A stretch of 64,000 nt of DNA from Fertoeibacter niger (GTDB lineage Bacteria; Pseudomonadota; Alphaproteobacteria; Rhodobacterales; Rhodobacteraceae): NCBI RefSeq assembly GCF_009380135.2, contig NZ_WHUT02000002.1, positions 124,001-188,000 of the forward strand. The letters are read 5' to 3'. The notes under the pieces are model-generated. The model was not told where the DNA came from, made no database searches, and saw only the letters and a list, made by a program, of their open reading frames with translations. Below, in pieces: positions 49,411 through 59,789 of this stretch (its first letter is position 1; every line of letters starts with the position of its first letter). A program made the translations under genes and the position numbers.

Positions 49411-50843
49411 TCCTGGGGCGGGGCCAGATCAAACGCCTGACCATCGGCTCGTTGCCCTTCATGGATGCGGCCTCGGAAGGGTTGCCGCTGGGCCAACTGC
49501 TGCGCCTGTCGTTGTTTCAGGTGTCGGTCGGCATGTGTGCGGTGCTGCTGTTGGGCACGCTGAACCGGGTGATGATTGTCGAGTTGTCGGTGCCTGCCGT
49601 GATCGTGGCGCTGATGATCGCGCTGCCGGTTCTGTCGGCCCCGTTCCGCGCGCTGCTGGGCCACCGCAGCGACACGCACCGTTCCGCGATCGGATGGAAG
49701 CGCGTGCCCTATCTGTGGTTCGGCAGCCTGTGGCAGATGGGCGGGCTGGCCATCATGCCCTTTGCGCTGATCGTGCTGTCGGGCGACCAGTATCTTGGCC
49801 CGGCCTGGGCGGGCGAGGTGCTGGCGGCGCTGGCATTCCTGATGGCGGGGCTGGGCATGCACATGACCCAGACGGCGGGGCTGGCGCTGGCCGCCGACCG
49901 CGCGACGGATGAGACGCGGCCCCGCGTGGTGGCGCTGCTGTATGTGATGTTCCTGTTGGGCATGGCGGTGTCATCCGTCATCGTGGGCACATTGCTGCGC
50001 GATTACGACCCGATCACCCTGATCCGCGTGGTGCAGGGCTGCGGCGTGGCGACCATGGTGCTGAACATCATCGCATTGTGGAAACAGGAAAAGGTGCGCC
50101 CGATGACCCGGGCCGAACGCGCCGAACCGCGCCCGAAGTTTGCCGATGCCTGGCGCGATCTGATGTCGGGCGGCACGGCGGGGCGGCTCTTGGCGGTGGT
50201 GTGTCTGGGCACGCTGGCCTTCCAGATGCAGGATGTGCTGCTGGAACCCTATGGCGGCGAGATCCTTGGCCTTTCGGTGGGGGCGACCACGCTTTTGACC
50301 GCGATGTGGGCCAGCGGGGCGCTGCTGGGTTTTGGGCTTGCGGCGCGCTGGCTGGCGCGGGGGATGGACCCTTACCGCATGGCCGCACGCGGCATTCTGA
50401 TCGGCATCGCCGCGTTTTCCTGCGTGGTCTTTGCCGCGCCGCTGGCATCGACGGTGATCTTTTACGCCGGTGCCGGGCTGATCGGTCTGGGCGGCGGGCT
50501 TTTTTCGGTGGCCACCCTGACCGCCGCGATGACCATGCCTGCGGGCGGGCGGGCAGGACGCGGGCTGGCGCTGGGGGCTTGGGGCGCTGCACAGGCCACG
50601 GCGGCGGGGCTGGCGATCTTTGCGGGCGGCGCACTGCGCGACACGATCGGGCACTGGGCCATGGCGGGCCATCTGGGGGCCGCGCTGCAAACCCCGGCCT
50701 TCGGCTACAGCTTTGTTTATCATCTTGAAATCGGGCTGCTGTTTGCAACCCTCATCGTGCTTGGCCCGCTGGTGCGGACCGCAATCCTTCATCCTGAACC
50801 GCTCGTGCGCGGCCCGATGGGCATCGCCGATTTCCCCACCTGA
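49407..50843 (+). CDS. lhaA: Light-harvesting 1 assembly protein LhaA
   Basis: PucC-family MFS protein, needed for LH1 assembly, probably handing bacteriochlorophyll to LH1 polypeptides. 478 residues, about twelve helices. Motifs [34 protein letters not shown] and [14 protein letters not shown] mirror the paralogue beside bchG. Coupled to bchM; 19 bases before puhA. Confidence 0.95.
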   Translation: MILGRGQIKRLTIGSLPFMDAASEGLPLGQLLRLSLFQVSVGMCAVLLLGTLNRVMIVELSVPAVIVALMIALPVLSAPFRALLGHRSDTHRSAIGWKRVPYLWFGSLWQMGGLAIMPFALIVLSGDQYLGPAWAGEVLAALAFLMAGLGMHMTQTAGLALAADRATDETRPRVVALLYVMFLLGMAVSSVIVGTLLRDYDPITLIRVVQGCGVATMVLNIIALWKQEKVRPMTRAERAEPRPKFADAWRDLMSGGTAGRLLAVVCLGTLAFQMQDVLLEPYGGEILGLSVGATTLLTAMWASGALLGFGLAARWLARGMDPYRMAARGILIGIAAFSCVVFAAPLASTVIFYAGAGLIGLGGGLFSVATLTAAMTMPAGGRAGRGLALGAWGAAQATAAGLAIFAGGALRDTIGHWAMAGHLGAALQTPAFGYSFVYHLEIGLLFATLIVLGPLVRTAILHPEPLVRGPMGIADFPT

Positions 50844-50862
50844 CCCTTCGGAGGACCGCAAC

Positions 50863-51621
50863 ATGGTTGGTGTGACTTTCTTTGGCAACTTTGATCTGGC
50901 CAGCCTTGCCATCTGGCTGTTCTGGGGCTTTTTCGCCCTGCTGATCGTTTATCTGCAAACCGAAAACATGCGCGAAGGCTATCCGCTGGAAACCGAGGAT
51001 GGCGGCGCCGCCCCCAACCAGGGGCCGTTTTTCCTGCCGAAAGCCAAGACCTTTCTGCTGCCGCATGGCCGGGGTGAGGTGACAGTGCCCAATGGCGCGC
51101 GCGAGGCGCGTGACCTGGCGCTGGGGCGCACCGCCGCATCGGACGGCTTTCCGCATGCGCCCACGGGCGACCCGATGGTGGATGGCGTGGGCCCGGCAAG
51201 CTGGGCACCGCGCCGCGATCTGCCGGAACTTGACGGCCATGGCCATAACAAGCTGGTGCCGATGGCGCGTGCCGAAGGCTTCATCGTGTCGGCCGGGCGT
51301 GACCCGCGCGGCCTGCCGGTGCAGGCGGGCGATCTGGAGGTTGTGGGCACCATTTCCGACATGTGGGTCGATGCGCCGGAACAACTGGTGCGTTATCTGG
51401 AGGTTGATCTGAACACCGGCGGCAAGCGGCTGGTGCCGATGCCGATGGTCAAGATCTGGGGTGACAGGGTGCGCGTCAACGCGCTGTCATCAGACCTGTT
51501 CGCGGGCATCCCGATGACCCGTTCGACCACCGAAGTCACCATGCTGGAAGAAGAAAAGATCGCGGGCTACGTCGGCGGCGGCACGCTTTATGCCGCCGGC
51601 AAGCGCAAGCGCGGCTTCTGA
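50863..51621 (+). CDS. puhA: Photosynthetic reaction centre H subunit
   Basis: 252 residues. One N-terminal membrane helix (about 12-32, [20 protein letters not shown]), then a cytoplasmic beta-barrel domain; conserved [15 protein letters not shown] and the C-terminal GTLYAAG. It stabilises the RC and takes part in proton transfer to QB. CGGAGGA lies before ATG 50863. A 153-base GC-rich gap to puhB shows no gene. Confidence 0.97.
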   Translation: MVGVTFFGNFDLASLAIWLFWGFFALLIVYLQTENMREGYPLETEDGGAAPNQGPFFLPKAKTFLLPHGRGEVTVPNGAREARDLALGRTAASDGFPHAPTGDPMVDGVGPASWAPRRDLPELDGHGHNKLVPMARAEGFIVSAGRDPRGLPVQAGDLEVVGTISDMWVDAPEQLVRYLEVDLNTGGKRLVPMPMVKIWGDRVRVNALSSDLFAGIPMTRSTTEVTMLEEEKIAGYVGGGTLYAAGKRKRGF

Positions 51622-51774
51622 TCCGGTGACGTGATCCCGGCTGCGGCCCCGCGCGGGCCGCACCATTACCGGCAGACCCATGGTTGCGCAGGGGCCTGCC
51701 GGAACCGGAACTGACAACCCACCCGGTTGCGCGGGGGGCTGGCAGAAACAAGAAACGACAGGGAGGGCCTGACC

Positions 51775-52425
51775 ATGACTGACCATGACGATTTCGCCTT
51801 TGAACCGCTGCCGGGCCTGCCCGCCCTTCCGCCGCCGGGCGAAGAGGTGCTGTGGCAGGGCCGCCCCGCGACCTGGGCCCTGGCGCGCGAGGCGTTTGGC
51901 CTGCACTGGGTCGCGGGTTACTTCGTGCTGATCGCATTCTGGCGCGGCTGGGTCGGCGCGGTGGAGGGGGGTGCGGCGCTGGCGCTGGCCATGGCCATTC
52001 CCTATCTGCTGCTGGGGCTGGCCGCCTGCGGTCTGGTGCTGCTGCTGGCCTTCGCGCAGGCACGGGCCACTGTCTACACCGTCACCACGAACCGCGTGGC
52101 GCTGCGCATCGGCGCGGCTTTGAGCATCACGCTGAACCTGCCGTTCCCCCAGATCGGCACGGCGCGACTGGCACTGGGCCGCAACGGCACCGGCACGATC
52201 GCGCTGGATACGCTGGGCGGGGCGCGCGTGTCCTATCTGGTGTGCTGGCCCCATGTGCGGCCCTGGCACCTGCGCAAATGCCAGCCCGCGCTGCGCTGCA
52301 TTCCCGATGCGGCGCGGGTGGCCCGTCTGGTGGCAGATGCCGCCGAACAAAGGCTGAGCCTGCCCGTGGTGCGGCTGGCCAGTGCTTCGGCCCCGGCCCC
52401 GTCCAACGCCATCGCGGCCGAGTGA
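51775..52425 (+). CDS. puhB: Reaction centre assembly protein PuhB
   Basis: 216 residues with two to three hydrophobic segments (LHWVAGYFVLIAF, AIPYLLLGLAACGLVLLLAF) and a PH-like domain (VYTVTTNRVALRIG). In R. capsulatus PuhB promotes RC assembly. GGGAGGG precedes ATG 51775; puhC follows after ten bases. Confidence 0.93.
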   Translation: MTDHDDFAFEPLPGLPALPPPGEEVLWQGRPATWALAREAFGLHWVAGYFVLIAFWRGWVGAVEGGAALALAMAIPYLLLGLAACGLVLLLAFAQARATVYTVTTNRVALRIGAALSITLNLPFPQIGTARLALGRNGTGTIALDTLGGARVSYLVCWPHVRPWHLRKCQPALRCIPDAARVARLVADAAEQRLSLPVVRLASASAPAPSNAIAAE

Positions 52426-52435
52426 GGAGGACAGC

Positions 52436-52900
52436 ATGACCACAGATACCCGCCGTCAACCCGAACTGCGCTACACGAAACCCGACATGATCCCCAAGGT
52501 GCTGCTGCGCGCCATGCTGGCGCTGCCGCTGGCAGCCCTGGCCATCGTGGGCGCGAATGCCGTGTCAGGCCGCCCCCAGGTGGGTGTGCCGCATGCGGCC
52601 GAGGTGGTGCAGCAACGCAGCCTTGTGCTGGAGGGCCGGGGGGCCAAGGCCGTGGCGCTGCGCGACGCGGATGGCACCCTGCTGGCCGAGATGGAGAATG
52701 GCGGCTTCATCACCGTGGTGCAGAACGGGTTGCAACGCGCCCGTCTGGTGCGCGGTGTGGATCAGGCACTGCCGGTGCGGCTGGTGCGCTTTGACAACGG
52801 GCGGCTGTCCCTGATCGACGACGCCTCGGGCTGGAGCGTGGAACTGCACGCCTTCGGCGATCTGAACCAGGCGGCATTCGACCGCCTGTTGTCTGAATAA
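52436..52900 (+). CDS. puhC: Photosynthetic complex assembly protein PuhC
   Basis: 154 residues; one membrane helix (about 24-42) and a periplasmic domain with LRDADGTLLAEMENGGFITVVQ. In Rhodobacter PuhC assists RC-LH1 organisation. GAGGAGG before ATG 52436. Confidence 0.93.
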   Translation: MTTDTRRQPELRYTKPDMIPKVLLRAMLALPLAALAIVGANAVSGRPQVGVPHAAEVVQQRSLVLEGRGAKAVALRDADGTLLAEMENGGFITVVQNGLQRARLVRGVDQALPVRLVRFDNGRLSLIDDASGWSVELHAFGDLNQAAFDRLLSE

Positions 52901-52925
52901 AACAAAAAAAACCAAGGGAACCAAA

Positions 52926-53225
52926 ATGATGGCCATTTTTACAAGGAAAGCGGAAAAGGTGCCCTGCACCGTCGAGGTCAGTCACCGTTTCGAATCTCTG
53001 CATGCGCATGTGCGCTTCAACAACGGGGCCGTGGTGCATCCGGGCGACGAGGTGCTGGTGCATGGCGCCCCGGTGCTGGCGGCCTATGGCGAGGTGATCG
53101 TCGAAGACCGCATCGCCACCATCACCCGCGCCACGGCGCTGGAACGGCTGTGGACCCGGATGACCGGGGATTTCGATTTCATGGAACTCTGCGAGTTTTC
53201 CTTTTCCGAGGAGGTCCGGCTGTGA
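52926..53225 (+). CDS. Small conserved protein upstream of acsF
   Basis: 99 residues, no membrane segment. N-terminal basic part then HVRFNNGAVVHPGDEVLVHG, and a C-terminal acidic end MELCEFSFSEEVRL. I recognise its position (between puhC and acsF in Rhodobacteraceae photosynthesis clusters) but no function. The stop overlaps the acsF GTG (GTGA), so a role with the cyclase, such as stability or assembly, is possible. Confidence 0.85.
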   Translation: MMAIFTRKAEKVPCTVEVSHRFESLHAHVRFNNGAVVHPGDEVLVHGAPVLAAYGEVIVEDRIATITRATALERLWTRMTGDFDFMELCEFSFSEEVRL

Positions 53226-54310
53226 ACGCGCAAAGCCCCGTCACCCCCGTTCCCGTAACCGCGCAGGCCGTGTCGGAAACCACCGCCATGGCGCAGGAAA
53301 CCACCCTGCTCAACCCGCGCTTCTACACCACCGATTTCGACGAGATGGACAAGATCGACGTGACCCCGGTGCGCGCCGAATGGGACAAGCTGATTGCCCA
53401 GATGAGATCGGACCCGAACCGCGGCCATTTCAAGAAGACCGCCGAATGGGATGCCGACTGGGAGAATATGGACCCCGCCTTGCGGGTGGAGTTCATTGAT
53501 TTTCTGGTATCGTCCTGCACCGCCGAGTTTTCGGGCTGCGTGCTTTACAAGGAAATGAAGCGGCGCGGCAACAACCCCGACATCTGCGAATTGTTCAACT
53601 ACATGGCGCGAGACGAGGCCCGGCATGCCGGTTTCATCAATGACGCGCTGCGCGAGGCGGGCGTTGCGGTGAACCTGGGCTTTCTGACCAAGGCCAAGAA
53701 ATACACCTATTTCCGGCCCAAATTCATCTACTACGCCACCTATCTGTCGGAAAAGATCGGTTACGCCCGCTACATCACCATATTCCGCCATCTGGAGGCG
53801 CATCCCGAACATCGGTTCCACCCGATCTTCAAGTGGTTCCGCGAATGGTGCAACGACGAGTTCAGCCATGGCGAGGCCTTTGCCCTGCTGATGAAGACCG
53901 ACCCCAAGCTGACCACCAGCTTTGGCAACAAGCTGTGGATACGGTTCTTCCTGACCGCCGTCTATTCGACCATGTGGGTGCGTGACCATGCCCGGCCCGA
54001 GTTTCACAAGGCGTTGGGGGTGGATATCGACTGGTATGACCAGGAGGTGTTTCGCAAGACATCAGCCATCGCGCGCCAGATCTTCCCGGTGGAGATCGAC
54101 ATCGACCACCCGCGCTGGATCCCCAACCTGCGGCGGATGAACGCGGCGTTTCTGGCGATGGACGCGGCCAAGCGGCGCGGCGGCATCGGCGGGGCGATTG
54201 GCAAGTTCACCGCCGGGGCGCGAGCGATGGCGGCCTTTGCGGCACTTTACACCATCCCGGTGATCAAGCACGACCTGCCCGCCTCGGTGCGGATGGAGCC
54301 GGTGTATTGA
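53222..54310 (+). CDS. acsF: Aerobic Mg-protoporphyrin IX monomethyl ester oxidative cyclase
   Basis: Di-iron oxygenase that forms ring E of bacteriochlorophyll with O2. 362 residues from GTG 53222 (GAGGAGGT seven bases before). Iron-ligand regions: AEFSGCVLYKEM, MARDEARHAGFIND and CNDEFSHGEAFA. No anaerobic cyclase (bchE) is in this window. Between puhC and puhE in the superoperon. Confidence 0.96.
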   Translation: MNAQSPVTPVPVTAQAVSETTAMAQETTLLNPRFYTTDFDEMDKIDVTPVRAEWDKLIAQMRSDPNRGHFKKTAEWDADWENMDPALRVEFIDFLVSSCTAEFSGCVLYKEMKRRGNNPDICELFNYMARDEARHAGFINDALREAGVAVNLGFLTKAKKYTYFRPKFIYYATYLSEKIGYARYITIFRHLEAHPEHRFHPIFKWFREWCNDEFSHGEAFALLMKTDPKLTTSFGNKLWIRFFLTAVYSTMWVRDHARPEFHKALGVDIDWYDQEVFRKTSAIARQIFPVEIDIDHPRWIPNLRRMNAAFLAMDAAKRRGGIGGAIGKFTAGARAMAAFAALYTIPVIKHDLPASVRMEPVY

Positions 54311-54407
54311 CCCTGCACCACGATAAATCCGGGGCGGCAACGCCCCGGCTGCCTGCCGGTCCGGGGCATGTGGGCGCTTGCCTGCCCCAGGGCGGAGGGC
54401 GCGGGTG

Positions 54408-55235
54408 ATGCTGGCAAACCCCTGGATCGCAGCCCTGTCGGCCCTGTTCCTGTGGTGGTTTTCCACCGGCATCCTGCTGTGGCGGGTGCGGCAGGCCGAC
54501 AATGCCGGGCGCGAGGCGCATCTGTGGTCGGTGCTTCTGGGCCTGCCCCTGCTGTTCGCCGGGGTCTTGGGTTTTCTGCACACGCGGGGCGATGCGTCGC
54601 TGACCGGCATCTATGGCGCGTTCCTGTCGGCGCTGGCGATCTGGGGCTGGATCGAACTGGCCTTTCTGTCGGGCGTCATCACCGGGCCGAACCGCAGTCC
54701 CTGCCCGCGCCATGCCACGCCCATGCAGCGTTTCCTGCGCGCCACCGGCACGATCCTGTGGCACGAATGCCTGCTGATTGCCACTTTGGCCATCATGGCC
54801 ATGCAGGCGCAGGGCGCGGCGAACCGTTTTGCCTTCTACACCTTCATGGTGCTGTTCTTTGCCCGCATCTCGGCCAAGCTGAACCTGTTTTTCGGCGTGC
54901 CGCATATCAATACCGAATTCCTGCCCACCACGCTGGCGCATCTGCCCAGCCATTTCCGCCATGCGCGGATGAACGCGCTGTTCCCGCTGTCGATCACCGC
55001 GCTGACCTTTGCCACCGCCTGCTGGGTGGAACGCGCCGTCACCGCAACCGACCCGGGCCAAAGCACCGGCTTCTGGCTGCTGACCGCGCTGACCGCGCTG
55101 GCGGCGCTGGAACATTGGTTTATGGTGCTGCCCCTGCCCGACCAGAAACTCTGGCGCTGGATGATGCCCGCGCCCGCCCCGTCCCTCGCCACACCCCAGC
55201 CAGACTTACGGAAAGAGCCGACACATGGACTTTGA
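54408..55235 (+). CDS. puhE: Photosynthetic complex assembly protein PuhE
   Basis: 275 residues with about seven hydrophobic helices (DUF3623 type, formerly ORF274). Characteristic [17 protein letters not shown] and HRHARMN-like segments. Loss in R. capsulatus alters RC/LH1 levels. Start ATG 54408, GGAGGG upstream; overlaps hemA by 11 bases. Confidence 0.92.
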   Translation: MLANPWIAALSALFLWWFSTGILLWRVRQADNAGREAHLWSVLLGLPLLFAGVLGFLHTRGDASLTGIYGAFLSALAIWGWIELAFLSGVITGPNRSPCPRHATPMQRFLRATGTILWHECLLIATLAIMAMQAQGAANRFAFYTFMVLFFARISAKLNLFFGVPHINTEFLPTTLAHLPSHFRHARMNALFPLSITALTFATACWVERAVTATDPGQSTGFWLLTALTALAALEHWFMVLPLPDQKLWRWMMPAPAPSLATPQPDLRKEPTHGL

Positions 55236-56436
55236 CACGATCTTCCAGGGCCAGCTTGACGCGCTGAAAGCCGAAGGCAACTACCGCAGCTTCGCCGACC
55301 TTGAACGCAGGCGCGGGTCTTTCCCCACCGCGACCAACCACTGCGCGGGCGGCACGCGGGATGTGACGGTGTGGTGTTCCAACGACTATCTGGGCATGGG
55401 CCAGCATCCCGCGGTGGTGCAGGCGATGGTCGATACGGTGCAAAGCTGCGGCACGGGCGCGGGCGGCACGCGCAACATCTCGGGCAACACCCACCACCAC
55501 CTGCTGCTGGAGGCCGAACTGGCCGACCTGCATGGCAAGGAATCGGCGCTGCTGTTCACCTCGGGCTATGTGTCGAACTGGGCCGCGCTGTCCACGCTGG
55601 GCTCGCGCATCCCGAATGCGGTGATCCTGTCGGATGCGGGCAACCATGCCTCGATGATCGAAGGCATCCGCCACAGCCGGGCTGACAAGGTGCTGTGGAA
55701 GCACAACGACTGGCGCGACCTTGACCGCAAGCTATATGCGGTCGGCGACCGGCCCAAGATCGTGGCGTTTGAATCGGTCTATTCCATGGATGGCGACGTG
55801 GCCCCGATCCGCGAGATCGTCGAGGTTTGCGAGGCGCATGGCGCGCTCAGCTACATCGACGAGGTGCATGCCGTGGGCATGTATGGCCCGCGCGGCGGCG
55901 GCGTGACAGAGCGCGAAGGGCTGGCCCACCGCATCAGCCTGATCGAGGGCACGCTGGGCAAAGCCTTTGGCGTGGTTGGCGGATATATCACCGGATCGGC
56001 GTCCCTGTGCGATTTCATCCGCAGCTTTGCCAGCGGGTTCATCTTTACCACTGCCCTGCCGCCCGCCGTGGCCGCGGCTGCCACCGCGTCGATCCGCCAT
56101 CTGAAGAGATCGGATGCCGAACGGATGGCGCAGCGCGACCGCGTGGCACATCTGCGCGCGCGGCTTGACCGGCTGGGCATTCCGCATCTGGCCAATGAAA
56201 GCCACATCATCCCGGTGATGATCGGCGATCCGGTGAAATGCCGCATGATCAGCGACATATTGCTGAACGACTGGGGCATCTATGTGCAGCCGATCAACTA
56301 TCCCACCGTGCCCAAGGGCACCGAACGGCTGCGCATCACCCCCGGCCCGCTGCATTCCGATGCCGACATCGACCGCCTGGTTTCCGCGCTGGGAACCTTG
56401 TGGAAACATTGCGCATTGGCACATGCGGTGGCCTGA
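55225..56436 (+). CDS. hemA: 5-aminolevulinate synthase
   Basis: Condenses glycine and succinyl-CoA to ALA (Shemin route), the entry to haem and bacteriochlorophyll. 403 residues; PLP lysine about K246 in [28 protein letters not shown] and [11 protein letters not shown] conserved. Its location at the end of the puh block links precursor supply with pigment genes. The start overlaps puhE. Confidence 0.97.
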   Translation: MDFDTIFQGQLDALKAEGNYRSFADLERRRGSFPTATNHCAGGTRDVTVWCSNDYLGMGQHPAVVQAMVDTVQSCGTGAGGTRNISGNTHHHLLLEAELADLHGKESALLFTSGYVSNWAALSTLGSRIPNAVILSDAGNHASMIEGIRHSRADKVLWKHNDWRDLDRKLYAVGDRPKIVAFESVYSMDGDVAPIREIVEVCEAHGALSYIDEVHAVGMYGPRGGGVTEREGLAHRISLIEGTLGKAFGVVGGYITGSASLCDFIRSFASGFIFTTALPPAVAAAATASIRHLKRSDAERMAQRDRVAHLRARLDRLGIPHLANESHIIPVMIGDPVKCRMISDILLNDWGIYVQPINYPTVPKGTERLRITPGPLHSDADIDRLVSALGTLWKHCALAHAVA

Positions 56437-56536
56437 GCGCCGCAGCGGGCTATATTCTTTTCACGGGCATTGCCACAGATGTGAACCATCCGGCGTGCGC
56501 CATCGTATACAGATGAAATACCCAGGGAGGACCCTC

Positions 56537-57013
56537 ATGAAGATCTACCTAAGCATTCTCGCCGCCACCGCCTTTGCCGCAGCACCGGCCCTTGCCGAAG
56601 GCGACGCCGCCGCTGGCGAAAAAGCCTTCAGCCAGTGCCAGACCTGCCATGTGGTCGTGAATGACGCAGGCGAAACTCTGGCCGGGCGCAATGCCAAGAC
56701 CGGGCCGAACCTGTTCGGCGTGATCGGGCGTCAGGCCGGTTCGCTGGAAGGTTTCAAGGGCTACGGCGATTCGCTGGTCGAAGCGGGCGCTGCCGGCCTC
56801 GTGTGGAACGAAGAGCAGTTCGTGGCCTATGTGCAAGACCCGACCGCCTATCTGAAAGAGGTGACGGGCGACAGCAAGGCGCGCGGCAAGATGACCTACA
56901 AGGTGCGCAAGGCCGAAGATGCGGCCAATCTTTACGCGTTCCTGTCCACCTTCAGCGCCGCACCAGCCGAAGGCGCAGCTGCCGAGGGCGAGGCTCCGGC
57001 CGCGACCAACTGA
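56537..57013 (+). CDS. cycA: Cytochrome c2
   Basis: Periplasmic electron carrier between the bc1 complex and the reaction centre. 158 residues: signal peptide MKIYLSILAATAFAAAPALA, haem motif CQTCH (C34, C37, H38), distal ligand Met119 (ARGKMTYKV). The last 18 residues form an Ala/Glu/Pro tail beyond the usual end. GGGAGGA precedes ATG 56537; a strong terminator follows. Confidence 0.95.
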   Translation: MKIYLSILAATAFAAAPALAEGDAAAGEKAFSQCQTCHVVVNDAGETLAGRNAKTGPNLFGVIGRQAGSLEGFKGYGDSLVEAGAAGLVWNEEQFVAYVQDPTAYLKEVTGDSKARGKMTYKVRKAEDAANLYAFLSTFSAAPAEGAAAEGEAPAATN

Positions 57014-57028
57014 CAACCGTCAGCTTGA

Positions 57029-57064
57029 AAAGCCCCGGCAACACAGCGTTGCCGGGGCTTTTGT
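57029..57064 (+). terminator. Terminator of cycA
   Basis: AAGCCCCGGCAAC pairs with GTTGCCGGGGCTT followed by TTTG; a textbook intrinsic terminator 16 bases after the stop. It closes the photosynthesis block against the convergent urt operon. Confidence 0.9.
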
Positions 57065-57121
57065 TTGCCCGGGCGACGGATTGCAACAGCGATGCAACGC
57101 ATGCCGCCCGGTCCGTGGGCC

Positions 57122-57817
57122 CTAGACCGACACCGCCTGTTTCATCCGTTCACGCCCCAGTTCCGCCTTGGTGCCCGACACCTCTACCGCGCCACGCCGC
57201 AGCACATAGAAACGGTCGGCAAGATCAAAGGCAAAGTCGAAATACTGCTCTACCAGCACGATCGCCATGTCACCCTTTGACCGCAGATAGGAAATCACCC
57301 GGCCGATCTGCTGGATGATGTTGGGCTGAATGCCTTCGGTCGGCTCGTCCAGCAGCAGAAGTTTGGGCTTCATGATCATCGCACGCGCGATGGCCAGCTG
57401 CTGCTGCTGCCCGCCCGAAAGGTCGCCGCCGCGGCGGTAGCCCATATCCTTCAGAACCGGAAACAATTCATAGATCTCATCCGGGATGAAATGCTCGGAT
57501 TTCGGCAAGGTGGCAAAGGCCGTCTGCATGTTTTCCGTGACCGTCAGCAACGGAAAGATCATCCGCCCCTGTGGCACGAACCCCAAACCCCGCACCGCCA
57601 TGCCCTCGGGGCGCAGTTTCGGCAGTTCCTCGCCGTTGAAGGTGATCTTGCCGCCCGAGCGCGGATGCACCCCGGCGATGGCCTTCAAGAGGCTGGTCTT
57701 GCCCACGCCGTTTGTGCCCATCACGCAGGTGACTTCGCCCACCCTCGCCTCGAAATCAATGCCGTGCAGGATCTGCGATCCGCCGTAATGCAATGTAAGC
57801 CCTTCGGTTTTCAGCAT
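57122..57817 (-). CDS. urtE: Urea ABC transporter ATP-binding subunit UrtE
   Basis: 231 residues, LivF-like ATPase. Walker A GTNGVGKTS, signature LSGGQQQQLAIARA, Walker B LLLLDEP followed by TEGIQPNIIQQIG, typical of UrtE. Its ATG overlaps the urtD stop by one base. Last gene of the operon. Confidence 0.96.
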   Translation of the reverse strand: MLKTEGLTLHYGGSQILHGIDFEARVGEVTCVMGTNGVGKTSLLKAIAGVHPRSGGKITFNGEELPKLRPEGMAVRGLGFVPQGRMIFPLLTVTENMQTAFATLPKSEHFIPDEIYELFPVLKDMGYRRGGDLSGGQQQQLAIARAMIMKPKLLLLDEPTEGIQPNIIQQIGRVISYLRSKGDMAIVLVEQYFDFAFDLADRFYVLRRGAVEVSGTKAELGRERMKQAVSV

Positions 57818-58560
57818 CAGCCCCGCCCCAGATAGACTTCGATCACCGAAGGATTCTTCGTCACATGTTCAAGGCTGCCCTCGGCCAGCACAGACCCTTC
57901 GTGCAGCACCGTCACCTTGCAGTTCAGGCGGCGAACGAATTCCATGTCATGCTCCACCACCACCACCGCCCGGGTTTTCGCCATTTCCACCAGCAGCGCC
58001 GTGGTCTGTTCGCGTTCCTGCAATGTCATCCCCGCCGCCGGTTCATCGACCAGCAAAAGGCGCGGTTCCTGCGCCAGAAGCATGCCGATCTCCAGCCATT
58101 GTTTCTGCCCGTGCGACAATTCCCCGGATTTGCGGGCCAGTTGGTCGCCCAGCCCCACCTCTGCCGCCAATGCCTCGACCTTGGACGCATCCTCGGCCTT
58201 GGGACGGAACAGCAGGACCGCCAGCGGCCCGCGCGGCTTTTTCAGCGCCATCATCAGGTTGTCGAACACCGACTGATCCTCGAACACCGTGGGGCGCTGG
58301 AATTTCCGGCCCACGCCCGCCTGCGCGATCTTGGCCTCGGACAAAGACAGCAAGGATACCGACCGTTCGCCGAATGTGACGCTGCCCTTGTCAGGCCGGG
58401 TCTTGCCGGTCACGATATCCATGAAGGTGGTCTTGCCCGCGCCATTCGGCCCGATGATCGCGCGCAGTTCCTGCGGGCCGATGTTGAACGACAGGTTGTT
58501 GATGGCGCGGAACCCGTCGAATGTGACGGATACGCCGGACACTTCCAGCAGCGCGCTCAT
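57817..58560 (-). CDS. urtD: Urea ABC transporter ATP-binding subunit UrtD
   Basis: 247 residues, LivG-like ATPase. Walker A GPNGAGKTT, signature LSHGQKQWLEIGM (diagnostic of UrtD), Walker B LLLVDEP. The start is ATG 58560, which overlaps the urtC stop (ATGA); the frame is open further upstream but is internal to urtC. Confidence 0.96.
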   Translation of the reverse strand: MSALLEVSGVSVTFDGFRAINNLSFNIGPQELRAIIGPNGAGKTTFMDIVTGKTRPDKGSVTFGERSVSLLSLSEAKIAQAGVGRKFQRPTVFEDQSVFDNLMMALKKPRGPLAVLLFRPKAEDASKVEALAAEVGLGDQLARKSGELSHGQKQWLEIGMLLAQEPRLLLVDEPAAGMTLQEREQTTALLVEMAKTRAVVVVEHDMEFVRRLNCKVTVLHEGSVLAEGSLEHVTKNPSVIEVYLGRG

Positions 58561-59789
58561 TGCACCGCCTCCTTTTCCTGCAGCGACGAGTCGTCGGGGC
58601 CAAGGTCTGCGCCCTTGCGGTCGGGCAACCTGCGGCCCTGATAAAGGTCGAACAGCCCGCCGATGCCCTTGGGTGCCAGCAATGTGACCAGCACGAAAGC
58701 GATACCCAGCAGCACCTGCCACCAGTCCACCCATTTCACGACGTAGATGCCAAGGTTGATGTCCGGCGCCCGCCCGCCGGTGAACCAGCTTGACAGCAAG
58801 GACACGAAGGCCGCCCCGATCACCGCACCATAGAGCCTGCCCCGCCCGCCGATGGCGACCCAGACCGCCAGATAGATCGAGGCAATGGGTGCCAGTTCCG
58901 CCGGGTTGATGATGCCCGCCTGCGGGTAATACAGCGCCCCGGCGATGGCGGCGATGATAGCCGTCAGCGTGAACACCGCCAGCTTGTAGTTTTCCACCGA
59001 ATAACCCAGAAAGCGCACGCGCTGTTCGTCATCCCGTATCGCGCGGATGACCGAGCCGAACTTGCCCGACACCACCCAGGCGCACAGCAGATAGCCCAGC
59101 CCCAGCGCCAGCGCCGAGGCCCACAGGAACCAGACCGACAGCGCATCCTGTGAAACCTCGTCCAGACCCGGCAGGTTCTGCAAGCCCGACAACCCGTTGT
59201 TACCGCGCAGGCCGGAATCGTTCTGGAACAGATACAGCGCCAGCGCCAGCGTCATCGCCTGCGTCAGGATCGACAGATACACCCCCGTCACCCGGCTGCG
59301 GAACGCCAGCCAGCCGAACACCAGCGCCAGAAGGCCCGGCACCAGCACCACCAGCACCAGTTGCGCCGTCAGACTGTGGGCAAAGAACCAGACCAGCGGC
59401 ACCTCGGCCCCGCCCACGACGCCGAAAATCTGCGTGCCGATGCCGGTCACGATCTCCTCGGGCGTGGGGGGCAAGGGGCCACCTGCCAGCGCCTGCACCA
59501 CGATCTCCTCGGTGCGGGCATACATCAGCCACATGCCGATCATGTAGCCGCCCAGCCCGAAAAAGGCGAAATGGCCAAGCGAAAGGATACCGCAATAGCC
59601 CCAGATCAGATCCATGGCCAGCGCGACCAGACACAGGCACAGCGTCTTGCCCAATGTCTTGACGAAGGAGGTGGACAGGAACGAAACCCCGTAAGCCTCG
59701 GACAGCAGCGTGACCGCCAGGGTGAACGCGGCCAGGCACAGCAGGAAGATCAGGACCGAGGGGTTCTTGGCAAGGAAACCTTTTTTCAT
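58557..59789 (-). CDS. urtC: Urea ABC transporter permease UrtC
   Basis: 410 residues with about nine to ten membrane helices, LivM-like. MDLIWGYCGILSLGHFAFFGLGGYMIG is characteristic. The ATG overlaps the stop of a small ORF that separates it from urtB. Confidence 0.95.
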   Translation of the reverse strand: MKKGFLAKNPSVLIFLLCLAAFTLAVTLLSEAYGVSFLSTSFVKTLGKTLCLCLVALAMDLIWGYCGILSLGHFAFFGLGGYMIGMWLMYARTEEIVVQALAGGPLPPTPEEIVTGIGTQIFGVVGGAEVPLVWFFAHSLTAQLVLVVLVPGLLALVFGWLAFRSRVTGVYLSILTQAMTLALALYLFQNDSGLRGNNGLSGLQNLPGLDEVSQDALSVWFLWASALALGLGYLLCAWVVSGKFGSVIRAIRDDEQRVRFLGYSVENYKLAVFTLTAIIAAIAGALYYPQAGIINPAELAPIASIYLAVWVAIGGRGRLYGAVIGAAFVSLLSSWFTGGRAPDINLGIYVVKWVDWWQVLLGIAFVLVTLLAPKGIGGLFDLYQGRRLPDRKGADLGPDDSSLQEKEAVQ

